Both the position numbers and the translations under genes were made by a program. From Cytophagaceae bacterium (GTDB lineage: Bacteria > Bacteroidota > Bacteroidia > Cytophagales > Spirosomataceae): 64,000 nucleotides of DNA. Where the stretch lies: contig JAGOAA010000007.1 of the NCBI GenBank assembly GCA_017984215.1, positions 1-64,000 on the forward strand, read 5' to 3'. Under the pieces are notes generated by a model. It was not told where the DNA came from, made no database searches, and was given only the letters and a program-made list of their open reading frames with translations. Of the stretch, positions 52,944 through 61,876 are shown piece after piece (positions within the stretch are counted from its first letter, which is position 1; every line of letters starts with the position of its first letter).

Positions 52944-54763
52944 TGAAGAAAATAGCTCTTACATTGATTTGTGTAGGCTTATTAGCTTGTAGCAAGGAAG
53001 TACTAACACATAAACTTAGTACCGATGCGAGTCCGATGAACGGCGGAACCGTTGCGCCGCCAAGTAATTCCTATGAGCATGGCCAACAGGTCAACTTAAT
53101 TGCGACACCATTAGGTGAATATATCTTCAAGGAGTGGAAAGGTAGTTTGTCGGGGACTGCGAATCCAGCGAATTTATTGATGGATGCCGACAAGCAAATA
53201 ACGGGCGTTTTTGAGAAACGTCAATATCCTTTGACCTTAACGATTGAGGGGAATGGGACGGTGAAGGAGGAAGTGATTTCGATGGCCACACAATCGCAGT
53301 ATCCTTCTGGAACAACCGTACGGTTAACTGCACAAGCAGGAGACGGCTATGTGTTTAAAGATTGGACAGGGGATCAGGCAGCGAAAGAAAACCCGCTTCA
53401 ATTAATTATTCAAAAGCCCGTAAGTTTGACCGCTAATTTTGGTTTGAAACCTTTTGTGCCGCAAGGCTATCCCATCAAAGGGGTTAATTTGACAACCAAA
53501 TTTGCAATAAACCAACGCTTTTTTCCGGGACAATATTTGACTACACCTGTCGCTCAAAAGATGGGTATTCAAATCGGCCAATATCCTGATGCACATATCT
53601 ATAATTATTGGGATCCATCGAAAGCCTACTTGGATTTTAATCAAGATGGCCGCCTAGATATGTTTGCCTTTCTTACGCATTCTGGGACTAATGTTTTTGG
53701 TGATATTCCCGGAAAAGTGTTTTTAATCAGTGATGTATTTGGTCCCAAACCAGTCATTACACAACATGAATGTAGTACGCGTTTTATGCCTCGATTAAGC
53801 ACGATTGATGTCAATAACGATGGCCAAATGGAAGTTTTATTTACTTCAGAAGATGATCACATGTTGCAAAATGGAACTTCAGGTCCACCCTCACAAACGA
53901 AATATGCGATGATATCGAAAGATGGCATCGTGACGTATAAGTCTTTTGGTGAGAAGCAATCCATCCATGGACAGACATTTGGGGATATTGATAATGATGG
54001 GGATATCGATGTTTTTAACTGGCGGAATGCCTATACGCAAGTGGAAGGTAAGTCCTTGCCCTCTATGCCTATTATCTATTTAAATGATGGACAAGGAAAT
54101 TATACGCAAGCGGATTCCTATGAGCATATTTTGGGCCTAAGTGAAATTGTTAAAGATTTAGGCTATGGATATCGTAACTATGGCGCAATCGCCATTGAAT
54201 TATTTGATTTAGATGGTGATTCTAATTTAGATTTGGTCGTAGGCGGAGATCATCGAATTAAAACCTATGAGGCATGGAATTACGGACATAATACCTCGCG
54301 GGTATATTGGGGACAGGGGAAAGGTAAATTTGATTTTGTGAATAGCTATACGGATTTGCCAAACGATTATACCGATAATTACAATTCCCCAACAGGCGGC
54401 GGAATGGAGCCATTGGGCTATACTTTTTTAGACTATGATCAAGATGGCGATATGGATGTACTCTCTACGATTACGCCAGATTATGGTGGATATGTACTTC
54501 AATTACATGAGAATAAAGGAGGCAAGAAATTTGTTGATGTGACTAAAGACAAAATTACTGGCTATATCGATCGCTTTACTCGGAATGTGGCCGCGCCGGC
54601 GGGTAGTTTCACCAACTTTTATAATATTCGATTATTTGATAAAGACGGAGATGGTGATTTAGATATTGTACCCGATGCGGTGGCTATTTGGGGATTTTGG
54701 ACAACAACACTTCCCACGAATTTATATTGGGAAAATCAAGGAGGAAAATTCGTGCGCAAATAA
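52943..54763 (+). CDS. Lipoprotein with two InlB-B-like repeats and FG-GAP repeats, copy 2
   Basis: The product has 606 residues with lipobox GLLAC. Its first about 150 residues are almost the same as copy 1, with a DNA run of 53 identical bases (51558-51610 and 53204-53256). After about residue 165 the sequence differs, though it again has FG-GAP motifs (DFNQDGRLDMF, DVNNDGQMEVL, DIDNDGDIDVF, DLDGDSNLDLV, DYDQDGDMDVL, DKDGDGDLDIV). It looks like a duplication in which the N-terminus is kept similar by recombination. It ends the three-gene run. Confidence 0.85.
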   Translation: MKKIALTLICVGLLACSKEVLTHKLSTDASPMNGGTVAPPSNSYEHGQQVNLIATPLGEYIFKEWKGSLSGTANPANLLMDADKQITGVFEKRQYPLTLTIEGNGTVKEEVISMATQSQYPSGTTVRLTAQAGDGYVFKDWTGDQAAKENPLQLIIQKPVSLTANFGLKPFVPQGYPIKGVNLTTKFAINQRFFPGQYLTTPVAQKMGIQIGQYPDAHIYNYWDPSKAYLDFNQDGRLDMFAFLTHSGTNVFGDIPGKVFLISDVFGPKPVITQHECSTRFMPRLSTIDVNNDGQMEVLFTSEDDHMLQNGTSGPPSQTKYAMISKDGIVTYKSFGEKQSIHGQTFGDIDNDGDIDVFNWRNAYTQVEGKSLPSMPIIYLNDGQGNYTQADSYEHILGLSEIVKDLGYGYRNYGAIAIELFDLDGDSNLDLVVGGDHRIKTYEAWNYGHNTSRVYWGQGKGKFDFVNSYTDLPNDYTDNYNSPTGGGMEPLGYTFLDYDQDGDMDVLSTITPDYGGYVLQLHENKGGKKFVDVTKDKITGYIDRFTRNVAAPAGSFTNFYNIRLFDKDGDGDLDIVPDAVAIWGFWTTTLPTNLYWENQGGKFVRK

Positions 54764-54796
54764 TTTTATATCTTGTGGTTTCTTTGCTCTAAACCC

Positions 54797-56023
54797 ATGA
54801 ACAAACGCCAATTTCTTAAATCCAGCCTCGGCCTCAGCTTAACGCCTTCTTTGGCACAATTACTCGCACAACCTGCTACGGCAGATGATGAGTTGTATTG
54901 GGCGCAAATCCGAAAGGCTTACCGCATCAAACCGGATTACATCAATTTAGAAAATGGCTATTACAATATTCTTCCCGAAGCCACGCTGGAGAAACACATT
55001 CAGCATATTCGGGATGTGAATTATCAGGGTGCCTATTACATGCGAACGACGCAGTTTCCCGACCGCAAAGCGATGAGTAAACTCGTAGCCGATGTCGTAC
55101 ATTGTTCGCCGGATGATTTGATTCTGACTCGCAACACGACGGAATCCTTGGACATGATTATCGGGGGGTATCCCTGGCAAGCGGGCGATGAGGCTGTGTT
55201 TGCCCTGCAGGATTATGGGGCGATGCAGGATATGTTTGAGCAGGTGGCGCGCCGACAAGGCATCGTACTGAAAAAAGTATCTTTGCCATTGCATCCGGCG
55301 AACGACGAGGAAATCGTGAACCTCTATGCGAATGCGATTACGCCCAAGACCAAATTGCTCATGGTCTGCCACATGGTGAATGTGACGGGCCAAATACTCC
55401 CCATTCAAAAGATTTGTGACATGGCACATGCCAAAGGCGTCGAGGTCATGGTGGACGGCGCTCATGCAGTTGCTCATATTGAATTTAATCTCCCAGATTT
55501 ACATTGCGATTATTACGGTGCAAGTCTGCATAAATGGTTGGCCGTCCCACTCGGCGTGGGAATGTTGTATGTGAAGCCGGAGCATGTCCAAAAGATTTGG
55601 CCGGTATTTGCCGAAAATGAAAAGGCTGCCAAAGGCATTGAACGCTTGAATCACTTGGGTACGAATCCTGTACATACGCATTTGGCGATTCAGGATGCGG
55701 TGGCGTTTTACCGCCAACTAGGTCCTGCGCGGAAAGAGGCACGCTTGCATTACCTCCAACAATACTGGACAAAACAAGTACGAAATGTTCCAGGCGTTAT
55801 CCTAAATACTCCGGAAGATCCGAAGCGGCATGGAGCCATTGCGAATGTGGGTGTCGCTAAATTAAAACCGGCGGAATTAGCAAAGCGTCTGTTGGATGAA
55901 TATAAGATCTATACCGTGGCCATCGATGGCAACGGCGTGCGGGGTTGTCGGATCACGCCGAATGTCTTTACAAGCACCGCAGAACTCGACCAGCTGGTTC
56001 GGGCACTGAAAGCTTTGGCATAA
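54797..56023 (+). CDS. Exported class V aminotransferase-like PLP enzyme
   Basis: The ATG at 54797 starts a Tat-like signal, MNKRQFLKSSLGLSL (KR instead of RR), and the product has 408 residues. PLP features are TRNTTESLDMIIGGYPW, VDGAHAVAHIEF and HCDYYGASLHKWLAVPLG with the Schiff-base Lys. This is the isopenicillin-N-epimerase-like/cysteine desulfurase group. Relatives with an export signal exist in Bacteroidota. The substrate is unknown. It stands 33 nt behind the last surface lipoprotein gene and may be co-transcribed. Confidence 0.85.
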   Translation: MNKRQFLKSSLGLSLTPSLAQLLAQPATADDELYWAQIRKAYRIKPDYINLENGYYNILPEATLEKHIQHIRDVNYQGAYYMRTTQFPDRKAMSKLVADVVHCSPDDLILTRNTTESLDMIIGGYPWQAGDEAVFALQDYGAMQDMFEQVARRQGIVLKKVSLPLHPANDEEIVNLYANAITPKTKLLMVCHMVNVTGQILPIQKICDMAHAKGVEVMVDGAHAVAHIEFNLPDLHCDYYGASLHKWLAVPLGVGMLYVKPEHVQKIWPVFAENEKAAKGIERLNHLGTNPVHTHLAIQDAVAFYRQLGPARKEARLHYLQQYWTKQVRNVPGVILNTPEDPKRHGAIANVGVAKLKPAELAKRLLDEYKIYTVAIDGNGVRGCRITPNVFTSTAELDQLVRALKALA

Positions 56024-56045
56024 AAAAAGCCCGCTTGCTGCGAGC
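56022..56045 (-). terminator. Terminator of the fibre-like gene
   Basis: On the minus strand GCTCGC-AGCAA-GCGGGC is followed by T7. It overlaps the stop codon of the converging aminotransferase gene. Confidence 0.75.
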
Positions 56046-56051
56046 TTCTCT

Positions 56052-58463
56052 TTAAAATACTTGATTCACTGTCACAATGAGCGAAGGTACCGATGGCCTG
56101 CTTGGACTTGTGGTTGCTGCTTTAAAGGCGATGTAGACTTGTGGGTTTGTTACGCTCCACATTAATTCAACCTGATCACCAGCGGCTAGATTTTGAAAGA
56201 AGTTCCATGATGCGACTGTCGCAGCGGTATTTAATCCGCCGGATATAACAACCTCCGTTGCACTCGCGGGTACATTGACACCATTCTTACGCAACCAAAT
56301 TTTTACTAATTGAGCTGCTGTTCCCGCCGAGCGATCTAGTTGGGCCGAGAATTGAATGTTGTATATCCCTTCATTGATAAACCGCAACTGCGAATCATTC
56401 TGTACCGAAATTCCGGATGCAAAATCCGTATTACTTAGTTTCATGGCCACTGCTGAATCAGCTACCGCGGCGATTTGATTACTTAAATCATAAAAGCTAC
56501 CATAGCTCGCTTGGCTGAATGCGCCTGTTCCATTTCCACGAACCATACCAGTCAGTGTACTCACGCCCGTCCCGCCGTTGGCTACGGAGATATTGCCTGT
56601 CAACTTGCTCGCTTGCATCGAAGCGATTTTTGCATCGGTTATATTCCCATCCACGATTTTCGTTGTCGTCACCGTGCTATCTGCCAAATTCGCAAATTTC
56701 ACTGCATTAGTAGCTAGTCGGGGAGCGGCAGCCGTTCCCGTCAAATCTCCCGCTAATTGAATTTTCCCTAAGGTCGTTGTCGTGGCATCTACCGTCGTTT
56801 GCGCGTCGATGTAGGTTTTGACAGCCCGTTGCGTGGGATACAAGGTATCACTCGGTGCAGTTGCCCCCAAATTAATTGCTGTACTGCGGTTCGCAACATT
56901 TTCTTTCAGCGCTAAGCCCGGAACGCTAGGGGATGTGGCCGTGCCGGAAAGGTCTCCGGCTAATTGGATTTTACCCAATACATTGGTCGATGCGTTCGGT
57001 GTTGTTTGCGCATCGATGTAGGTCTTTACCGCCTTTTGTGAGGGATATAAGGTGTCGCTGGCTGCTAAGGCGCCTAGGTTCGCTGCAATGGATTTGTTTG
57101 ATAGGTTTTCCTTCAAGACCAAAGCCGGAACAGTGGGTGCGGAGGCGGTTCCGGAAAGATCTCCCGCAAGCTGTACTTTTCCTTGGATCAAGGTTGTTGC
57201 CTCCGGTGTCGTTTGTGCGTCCACGTAGGTCTTAACCGCATTTTGCGTAGGATAAAGTGTTGTACTATTGCCTAAGTTCAAATTGTCTGATTTGTTCGCC
57301 AGGTTTTCCTTTAATGCCAAAGCGGGTACGGTGGGAGCGGAGGCGGTTCCTGAAAGGTCTCCCGCTAGCTGCACTTTTCCTTGGATCAAGGTTGTTGCTT
57401 CCGGCGTTGTTTGCGCGTCGATGTAGGTTTTGACCGCTTTTTGAGTCGGGAATAATACATCACTGGGATTGGTTGACCCTAGATTCGCGGCGGTACTTTT
57501 GTTGGCCGTGTTCTCTTTGGTTGTTAAAGCGGGAACCGTAGGAGCAAAGAATGTTCCGGATAAATCTCCTGCCAAAATAAGTTTACCTGCAATGCTCGTT
57601 GTGGCATTCGGTGTTGTTTGTGCATCTACATAAGCTTTCACGGCGCGTTGGCTTGGATAAAGTCCATCCCTTGCATTAGCACCACCTAGGTTTGTATCCG
57701 GCGATTTGTTTTGCAACCTTTCGTAAGTAAAATTCAAATTTGTAATGACCCCATTCACCTCATTCGCTTGCGTGACTAATTGATCTAAACGACGATTTTG
57801 TACATCGTTCATGACATTGATGTCGGTGATCGATTGGTTAATCACAGCTACCTGGGATGTGGTTTGTAAATTGGCCGATTGGATTCCTTGAATATCCTGT
57901 TTGTTTTTGAGGATATCGGCTTTGATCGGGTCTAAGTCCTTTTTAGAAACCACTTGAATATCATCGGTAAATTGAGATAATTTCGTGGGAGCGGAACGAA
58001 CATTTTGGTAGTCGACACTTTCCGCATATAAGGCATAGGCGGAATAATTCAGGGTTTGCGTGCTAACCTGCGTGAATGTTTTGCCTTGGTCAAAGCTCAC
58101 GTCGACCTTCAGTTTCTTTGGATTTGCATCCCAGATGACAGCATCGAATTTCGCGTATTTGCCCGCTGTGCTCATGCCTTGGGTGGCAGCCGTATTTCCC
58201 GTTCCAATATTCACGTTGACTAGGCCGTAGGCATCCGTCTTCGTGCATTGAACCTCTTGGTAATCCAAAAGGCCATTTTTGTCTTGTAAACTGAATTTGA
58301 TGCACACGTCACTCGAGCCATAAGGAAGGTTGGAAATGGTATTTCCAGGAACATCCAAAGGGTTCGGATTGAGAATGACGGCTTGGTAATTCAATGTTTT
58401 GGTCTGTGCCAAACTGCTAAATGCTAGCAATGACACAAATGCGATGCGTATATAGGTCAACAT
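56052..58463 (-). CDS. Secreted phage-fibre-like repeat protein
   Basis: The product has 803 residues with signal peptide to FSSLAQ. An N-terminal domain (TLNYQAVILNPN, to about 150) is followed by a region with predicted coiled coil (about 165-260). Then come five repeats of 66-69 residues (nt about 56710-57665): L(Y/F)PxQxAVKxYxDAQTT, GKxxLAGDLSGT, APTVPAL, KEN.ANKS, NLG. A C-terminal beta-rich domain (FINEGIYNIQFSAQLDRSAG, VKIWLRKNGVNV) ends it. It resembles trimeric fibres and is probably an adhesin-like surface protein. The next gene 8 nt upstream encodes a barrel. Confidence 0.8.
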   Translation of the reverse strand: MLTYIRIAFVSLLAFSSLAQTKTLNYQAVILNPNPLDVPGNTISNLPYGSSDVCIKFSLQDKNGLLDYQEVQCTKTDAYGLVNVNIGTGNTAATQGMSTAGKYAKFDAVIWDANPKKLKVDVSFDQGKTFTQVSTQTLNYSAYALYAESVDYQNVRSAPTKLSQFTDDIQVVSKKDLDPIKADILKNKQDIQGIQSANLQTTSQVAVINQSITDINVMNDVQNRRLDQLVTQANEVNGVITNLNFTYERLQNKSPDTNLGGANARDGLYPSQRAVKAYVDAQTTPNATTSIAGKLILAGDLSGTFFAPTVPALTTKENTANKSTAANLGSTNPSDVLFPTQKAVKTYIDAQTTPEATTLIQGKVQLAGDLSGTASAPTVPALALKENLANKSDNLNLGNSTTLYPTQNAVKTYVDAQTTPEATTLIQGKVQLAGDLSGTASAPTVPALVLKENLSNKSIAANLGALAASDTLYPSQKAVKTYIDAQTTPNASTNVLGKIQLAGDLSGTATSPSVPGLALKENVANRSTAINLGATAPSDTLYPTQRAVKTYIDAQTTVDATTTTLGKIQLAGDLTGTAAAPRLATNAVKFANLADSTVTTTKIVDGNITDAKIASMQASKLTGNISVANGGTGVSTLTGMVRGNGTGAFSQASYGSFYDLSNQIAAVADSAVAMKLSNTDFASGISVQNDSQLRFINEGIYNIQFSAQLDRSAGTAAQLVKIWLRKNGVNVPASATEVVISGGLNTAATVASWNFFQNLAAGDQVELMWSVTNPQVYIAFKAATTSPSRPSVPSLIVTVNQVF

Positions 58464-58471
58464 AGGAATGC

Positions 58472-59131
58472 TTATGGATTGATTTTAACGCCCAACGAAA
58501 AGGTTGTTGGGATAATGCGTAAATGATTCACCGGATAATCGGGTTCTTTCACGGAGCTTAAGTATTGGTATTTGACAAAGCCGCTCACAAACTTACTGAG
58601 GTGATGTACGAGTGAGATGGAATAACCCCCATAGATTCGAATCTTTGAAAATTGCGGTTGGTCGTCTAAGGGCATGTATTGGTTAGCGATATACTGATTC
58701 CCATTCCACATTTTTGCCACGGAAACGATGCCTTTGATATCCAAGGAAATGGCTTGATTGATCGGGATTTCGGGTCCAATTTCGCCGATAATTCCTAAGT
58801 GGTCTGCCTGGTAACTCAAGGCGATACCTTGTGTATTTCCGACGCTGTTGTATTGATTGTAGGTGAAACCAAAGGCGTATTTGATCGTGGGCACGTAGAG
58901 CGGATTGTCATCTTTGTCGAACGCACCAAATAGCTTGGATACTTTCCACAACACGTTTTCACGTTTCAGTTGGACATGTAGGCCGGTTGCGGGTTTCAGG
59001 TAGTCGACGATGGCGCCGTTGAGATTTTGATACTGGTATTCGGTGGAGTTACCGCCCACTTCGAACACAAGTTCTTGAGCGTTTGCTTGATTGAGCACGA
59101 GGCAAGCAAGCAAGAGAAATAGTATGCGCAT
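58472..59131 (-). CDS. Outer-membrane beta-barrel-like partner of the fibre protein
   Basis: The product has 219 residues with a signal peptide MRILFLLLACLVLNQANAQ. Alternating strands such as LVFEVGGNSTEYQYQNL, YAFGFTYNQYNSVGNTQGIALSYQADHLG and VSGFVKYQYLSSVKEP, and an end in TFSLGVKINP, suggest a small barrel of eight to ten strands. No family named. It lies 8 nt before the fibre-like gene on the same strand, so a joint operon and possibly an anchoring role are likely. Confidence 0.7.
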   Translation of the reverse strand: MRILFLLLACLVLNQANAQELVFEVGGNSTEYQYQNLNGAIVDYLKPATGLHVQLKRENVLWKVSKLFGAFDKDDNPLYVPTIKYAFGFTYNQYNSVGNTQGIALSYQADHLGIIGEIGPEIPINQAISLDIKGIVSVAKMWNGNQYIANQYMPLDDQPQFSKIRIYGGYSISLVHHLSKFVSGFVKYQYLSSVKEPDYPVNHLRIIPTTFSLGVKINP

Positions 59132-59179
59132 GAATGTGTTATAACGTTTTACGAAGATACAAAAATCTGTGAGCTTCGT

Positions 59180-60409
59180 TTATACACCCGCGTTTTTTCC
59201 CGCGATGTATCCTGTTGTCCAGGCAGCTTGAAAATTGAAGCCTCCCGTGATGCCGTCGATGTCGGTCACTTCACCCGCAAAATACAATCCAGGAACGAGT
59301 TTAGATTCCATGGATTTGACGTCAATTTCTTGGAGGTCAATGCCACCTGCGGTCACAAATTCCTCTTTAAAGGTCGTTTTTCCTTGTACTTCGTAGCGGT
59401 CGTTGATGAGTGTATTGATGAGTTTGTTGGCATGTTTGCCTACTAGATCTTGCCAACGGGTTTCGGGCTTGATTTCGTTTTTTTCCAATAGGTATATCCA
59501 CAATCGATTGGGAATCGGGAAGGGATTGTGGTTTTGAAGCATTTTGGCTCCATGATTTTTTTGGATGGACGTGCATGTTGCTCGGAGGGCTTCCTCTTTC
59601 ACCTCGTCGAGCCAATTCACCAAGATCGAACAACAGTAGTCCTTTTCGGCTAAGATGCGCGCACCCCAGGCGGAGAGCTGAAGTATAGCGGGTCCACTCA
59701 TGCCCCAGTGGGTGACGAGTAAAGGCCCGATGCCCACGAGTTTTTGCCCTTCAATGCGCACCCGAGCATGTTCGACGACCACGCCCATCAAGGCTTTGAT
59801 GGGTTCTTTCGGCATGTTGAAGGTAAATAGCGAGGGTACAGGCGGGATGATGTTATGCCCAAAGGATTCAATGGCTGCAAACCAGGTGGATTTCGGTTGG
59901 CCCCCCACCGTAATAATCACCCTGTCCGCGACATGTTTACCCTGATTCGTTTCGATTTCAAAGCCTTTGTCGGTTTTTCGGATGCTTTCCACGGAATGAC
60001 TCGTGTATAATTCAATCCCCAGTTTTCTAGCTTCTAGAAGGAAACAATCGATGATGCTTTGGGATTCGTTGGATAAAGGGAAAATGCAGTTATCGGGGTA
60101 GGTTTTCAGCGCTACACCACGCGATTCGAACCAGTTGACGGTATCCTGTGCGTTAAACGTTTCGAATGCTTTTCGTAGGAATTTCTCGCCGCGGGGGTAG
60201 TTTTCCGATAGTAAACGGCTGTTGAAGGTCGCATTCGTCACATTGCATCGTCCACCACCGGAAATTTTCACCTTGCCGAGGAACTTGCTTGTCTTTTCCA
60301 GGATGCATACATGTGCATCTGGGAAATGGGATTTGGCGGCAATGGCGGCAAAGAAGCCTGCTGCTCCTCCGCCGATGATGGTGATTTTCAAAGACGAGTG
60401 TTTTGACAA
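59180..60409 (-). CDS. HI0933/BaiN-type flavoprotein
   Basis: The product has 409 residues. FAD binding is shown by IIGGGAAGFFAAI (GGGAAG at 13-18), and the family mark GKVKISGGGRCNVTN follows at 45-59. MGVVVEHARV, GPLLVTHWGMSGPAILQLSAWGA and the closing PGLYFAGEVTDIDGITGGFNFQAAWTTGYIAGKNAG complete the pattern. Members reduce or oxidise unknown substrates; BaiN of gut bacteria is one named example. It is a single gene. Confidence 0.9.
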   Translation of the reverse strand: MSKHSSLKITIIGGGAAGFFAAIAAKSHFPDAHVCILEKTSKFLGKVKISGGGRCNVTNATFNSRLLSENYPRGEKFLRKAFETFNAQDTVNWFESRGVALKTYPDNCIFPLSNESQSIIDCFLLEARKLGIELYTSHSVESIRKTDKGFEIETNQGKHVADRVIITVGGQPKSTWFAAIESFGHNIIPPVPSLFTFNMPKEPIKALMGVVVEHARVRIEGQKLVGIGPLLVTHWGMSGPAILQLSAWGARILAEKDYCCSILVNWLDEVKEEALRATCTSIQKNHGAKMLQNHNPFPIPNRLWIYLLEKNEIKPETRWQDLVGKHANKLINTLINDRYEVQGKTTFKEEFVTAGGIDLQEIDVKSMESKLVPGLYFAGEVTDIDGITGGFNFQAAWTTGYIAGKNAGV

Positions 60410-60467
60410 AATTAAGACAAATATTTCATGGACAAACCTATTTGTCAGCCGGTTTTATGAATTTTAG

Positions 60468-60665
60468 TTACTTGTATCGACTCGCATCAATAACTAAACA
60501 CAAGCCTGCCTGGAAGACAATCAGTGCACCTGTGCCATACCAAAACCAATCACCACCTTGCATTTTGGTCATGCCGGCATCGATAGCTAAGGAAAGTCCA
60601 CTTCCGGTGAGGATAAGGCCGCTAGTCGCTTGAAGGACCCAACGGGTCGTAGATTTTTGTTTCAT
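60468..60665 (-). CDS. Small membrane protein
   Basis: The product has 65 residues with two membrane helices (WVLQATSGLILTGSGLSLAID and WFWYGTGALIVFQAGLCLVID) and a short basic N-terminus. The two halves look alike, each with a GxxLxxxGLxLxID-like pattern. Its start overlaps the xylanase stop by 4 nt, so it is probably translated after it. Function unknown. Confidence 0.7.
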   Translation of the reverse strand: MKQKSTTRWVLQATSGLILTGSGLSLAIDAGMTKMQGGDWFWYGTGALIVFQAGLCLVIDASRYK

Positions 60666-61675
60666 GGGTGTAAAAGGTTTGAATAAACGGGTTTTCGATT
60701 GTACTGATCGTCAAATAGGAGTGGATATTCTTTGGGTCTTTTAAAGTACCCGCGTAACCAAGTATCGCGGTCACTTACGTTCCAAAAGGTAATGCCATAT
60801 TGTTGTTGCTTGGGTATGGCACGGTAGGCATTAAAAACAAGATTAAATTTTTGCATTTGTGCCTCCTTCGCAGCTTCGTTATACACAAACGTTGAGTCGT
60901 TTTTGGGATTCACAGCAACATCTAATTCCGAAAAATGGATCGCAAGTCCCGTCGCGGTGGATTGCTCGATGACCCGACGAATATCTTCATTTTTTGCATT
61001 GATATTGATGTGCATTTGTAGCCCAAGTCCGTGAATGGGGATTTGGCGCGTTTGTAAGTCTTTGACCAGGTTCAAGATAGCTTCCATTTTTTTGGGCTTG
61101 CCATCTTGTCCATAATCATTGTAAAACAAAAGGGCGTTCGGGTCGGCTTCATGCGCCCATTGGAAACTTTTGGCGATGTAATCGGGGATATTTTTTGACC
61201 AAATGGATGGCCTCAAACTGCCATCGTCTAAAAATGCTTCATTCACGACATCCCAACCACTTACTTGGCCTTGGTAATGTTTGGCAACGGTTTGGATATG
61301 ATTTTTTAGCATGTTTTCCCATGCCTTCGCATCGCCCGTAAAATCATTCATCCATTTGGGAGCCTGATTATGCCAAACCAAGGTATGGCCATGCATGCGT
61401 TTATTGTTGTCGCGGGCAAACTGGATTAGCTCGTCTCCTTTGCTAAAATCGAAGCGGTCGGAATCCGGATGAATGAGCATCATTTTCATGTGATTTTCGG
61501 CGGTGATGCTGTTGAATTCGGATGTGGCTACGTTGCGATAGGCTTCATTTGTTGACAACAATCTAGGGTTGACTGAAGCGCCGATGGGAAATGTATATTG
61601 GTCTTTGAGGTATCTGTCTTGGCTGTAGGCCATGTGGGTCAGACTCAATAGGAGGCAACAAAGAATGTTTTTCAT
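60662..61675 (-). CDS. GH10 endo-1,4-beta-xylanase
   Basis: The product has 337 residues with signal peptide MKNILCCLLLSLTHMAYSQ. The GH10 barrel is complete: NSITAENHMKM, GHTLVWHNQAPKW, acid/base E146 in WDVVNEAF, and nucleophile E250 in IHFSELDV. ITFWNVSDRDTWLRG is the last barrel motif. It cuts xylan in the periplasm or outside. No SusC/SusD pair or other glycoside hydrolase lies near, so it is not in a standard polysaccharide utilisation locus. Its upstream gap is shared with a divergent lipoprotein gene. Confidence 0.92.
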   Translation of the reverse strand: MKNILCCLLLSLTHMAYSQDRYLKDQYTFPIGASVNPRLLSTNEAYRNVATSEFNSITAENHMKMMLIHPDSDRFDFSKGDELIQFARDNNKRMHGHTLVWHNQAPKWMNDFTGDAKAWENMLKNHIQTVAKHYQGQVSGWDVVNEAFLDDGSLRPSIWSKNIPDYIAKSFQWAHEADPNALLFYNDYGQDGKPKKMEAILNLVKDLQTRQIPIHGLGLQMHININAKNEDIRRVIEQSTATGLAIHFSELDVAVNPKNDSTFVYNEAAKEAQMQKFNLVFNAYRAIPKQQQYGITFWNVSDRDTWLRGYFKRPKEYPLLFDDQYNRKPVYSNLLHP

Positions 61676-61837
61676 GTAAAAGAGGTTTTTGCAAGATAGC
61701 TAATATTGTCAATTCTCATGTCTGCTTTCCATCAATTCCATCGATGTGCCGCCGCTTCATTTGATCAAAAATGTTCCTAAATCGGGTTTGGGAACATCTT
61801 GATTTAGGAAGGCAACTTCATTGGTGTTGGAAAATCT

Positions 61838-61845
61838 TAGGTTCG
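61838..61845 (+). promoter_or_regulatory. Possible -7 box of the 61877 lipoprotein gene
   Basis: TAGGTTCG differs from TAnnTTTG at one base and lies 31 nt before the ATG. The -33 box is not clear. The rest of 61676-61876 shows no gene. Confidence 0.3.
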
Positions 61846-61876
61846 CAAACTAATGTTTAATCTTAAAAACAAAACA

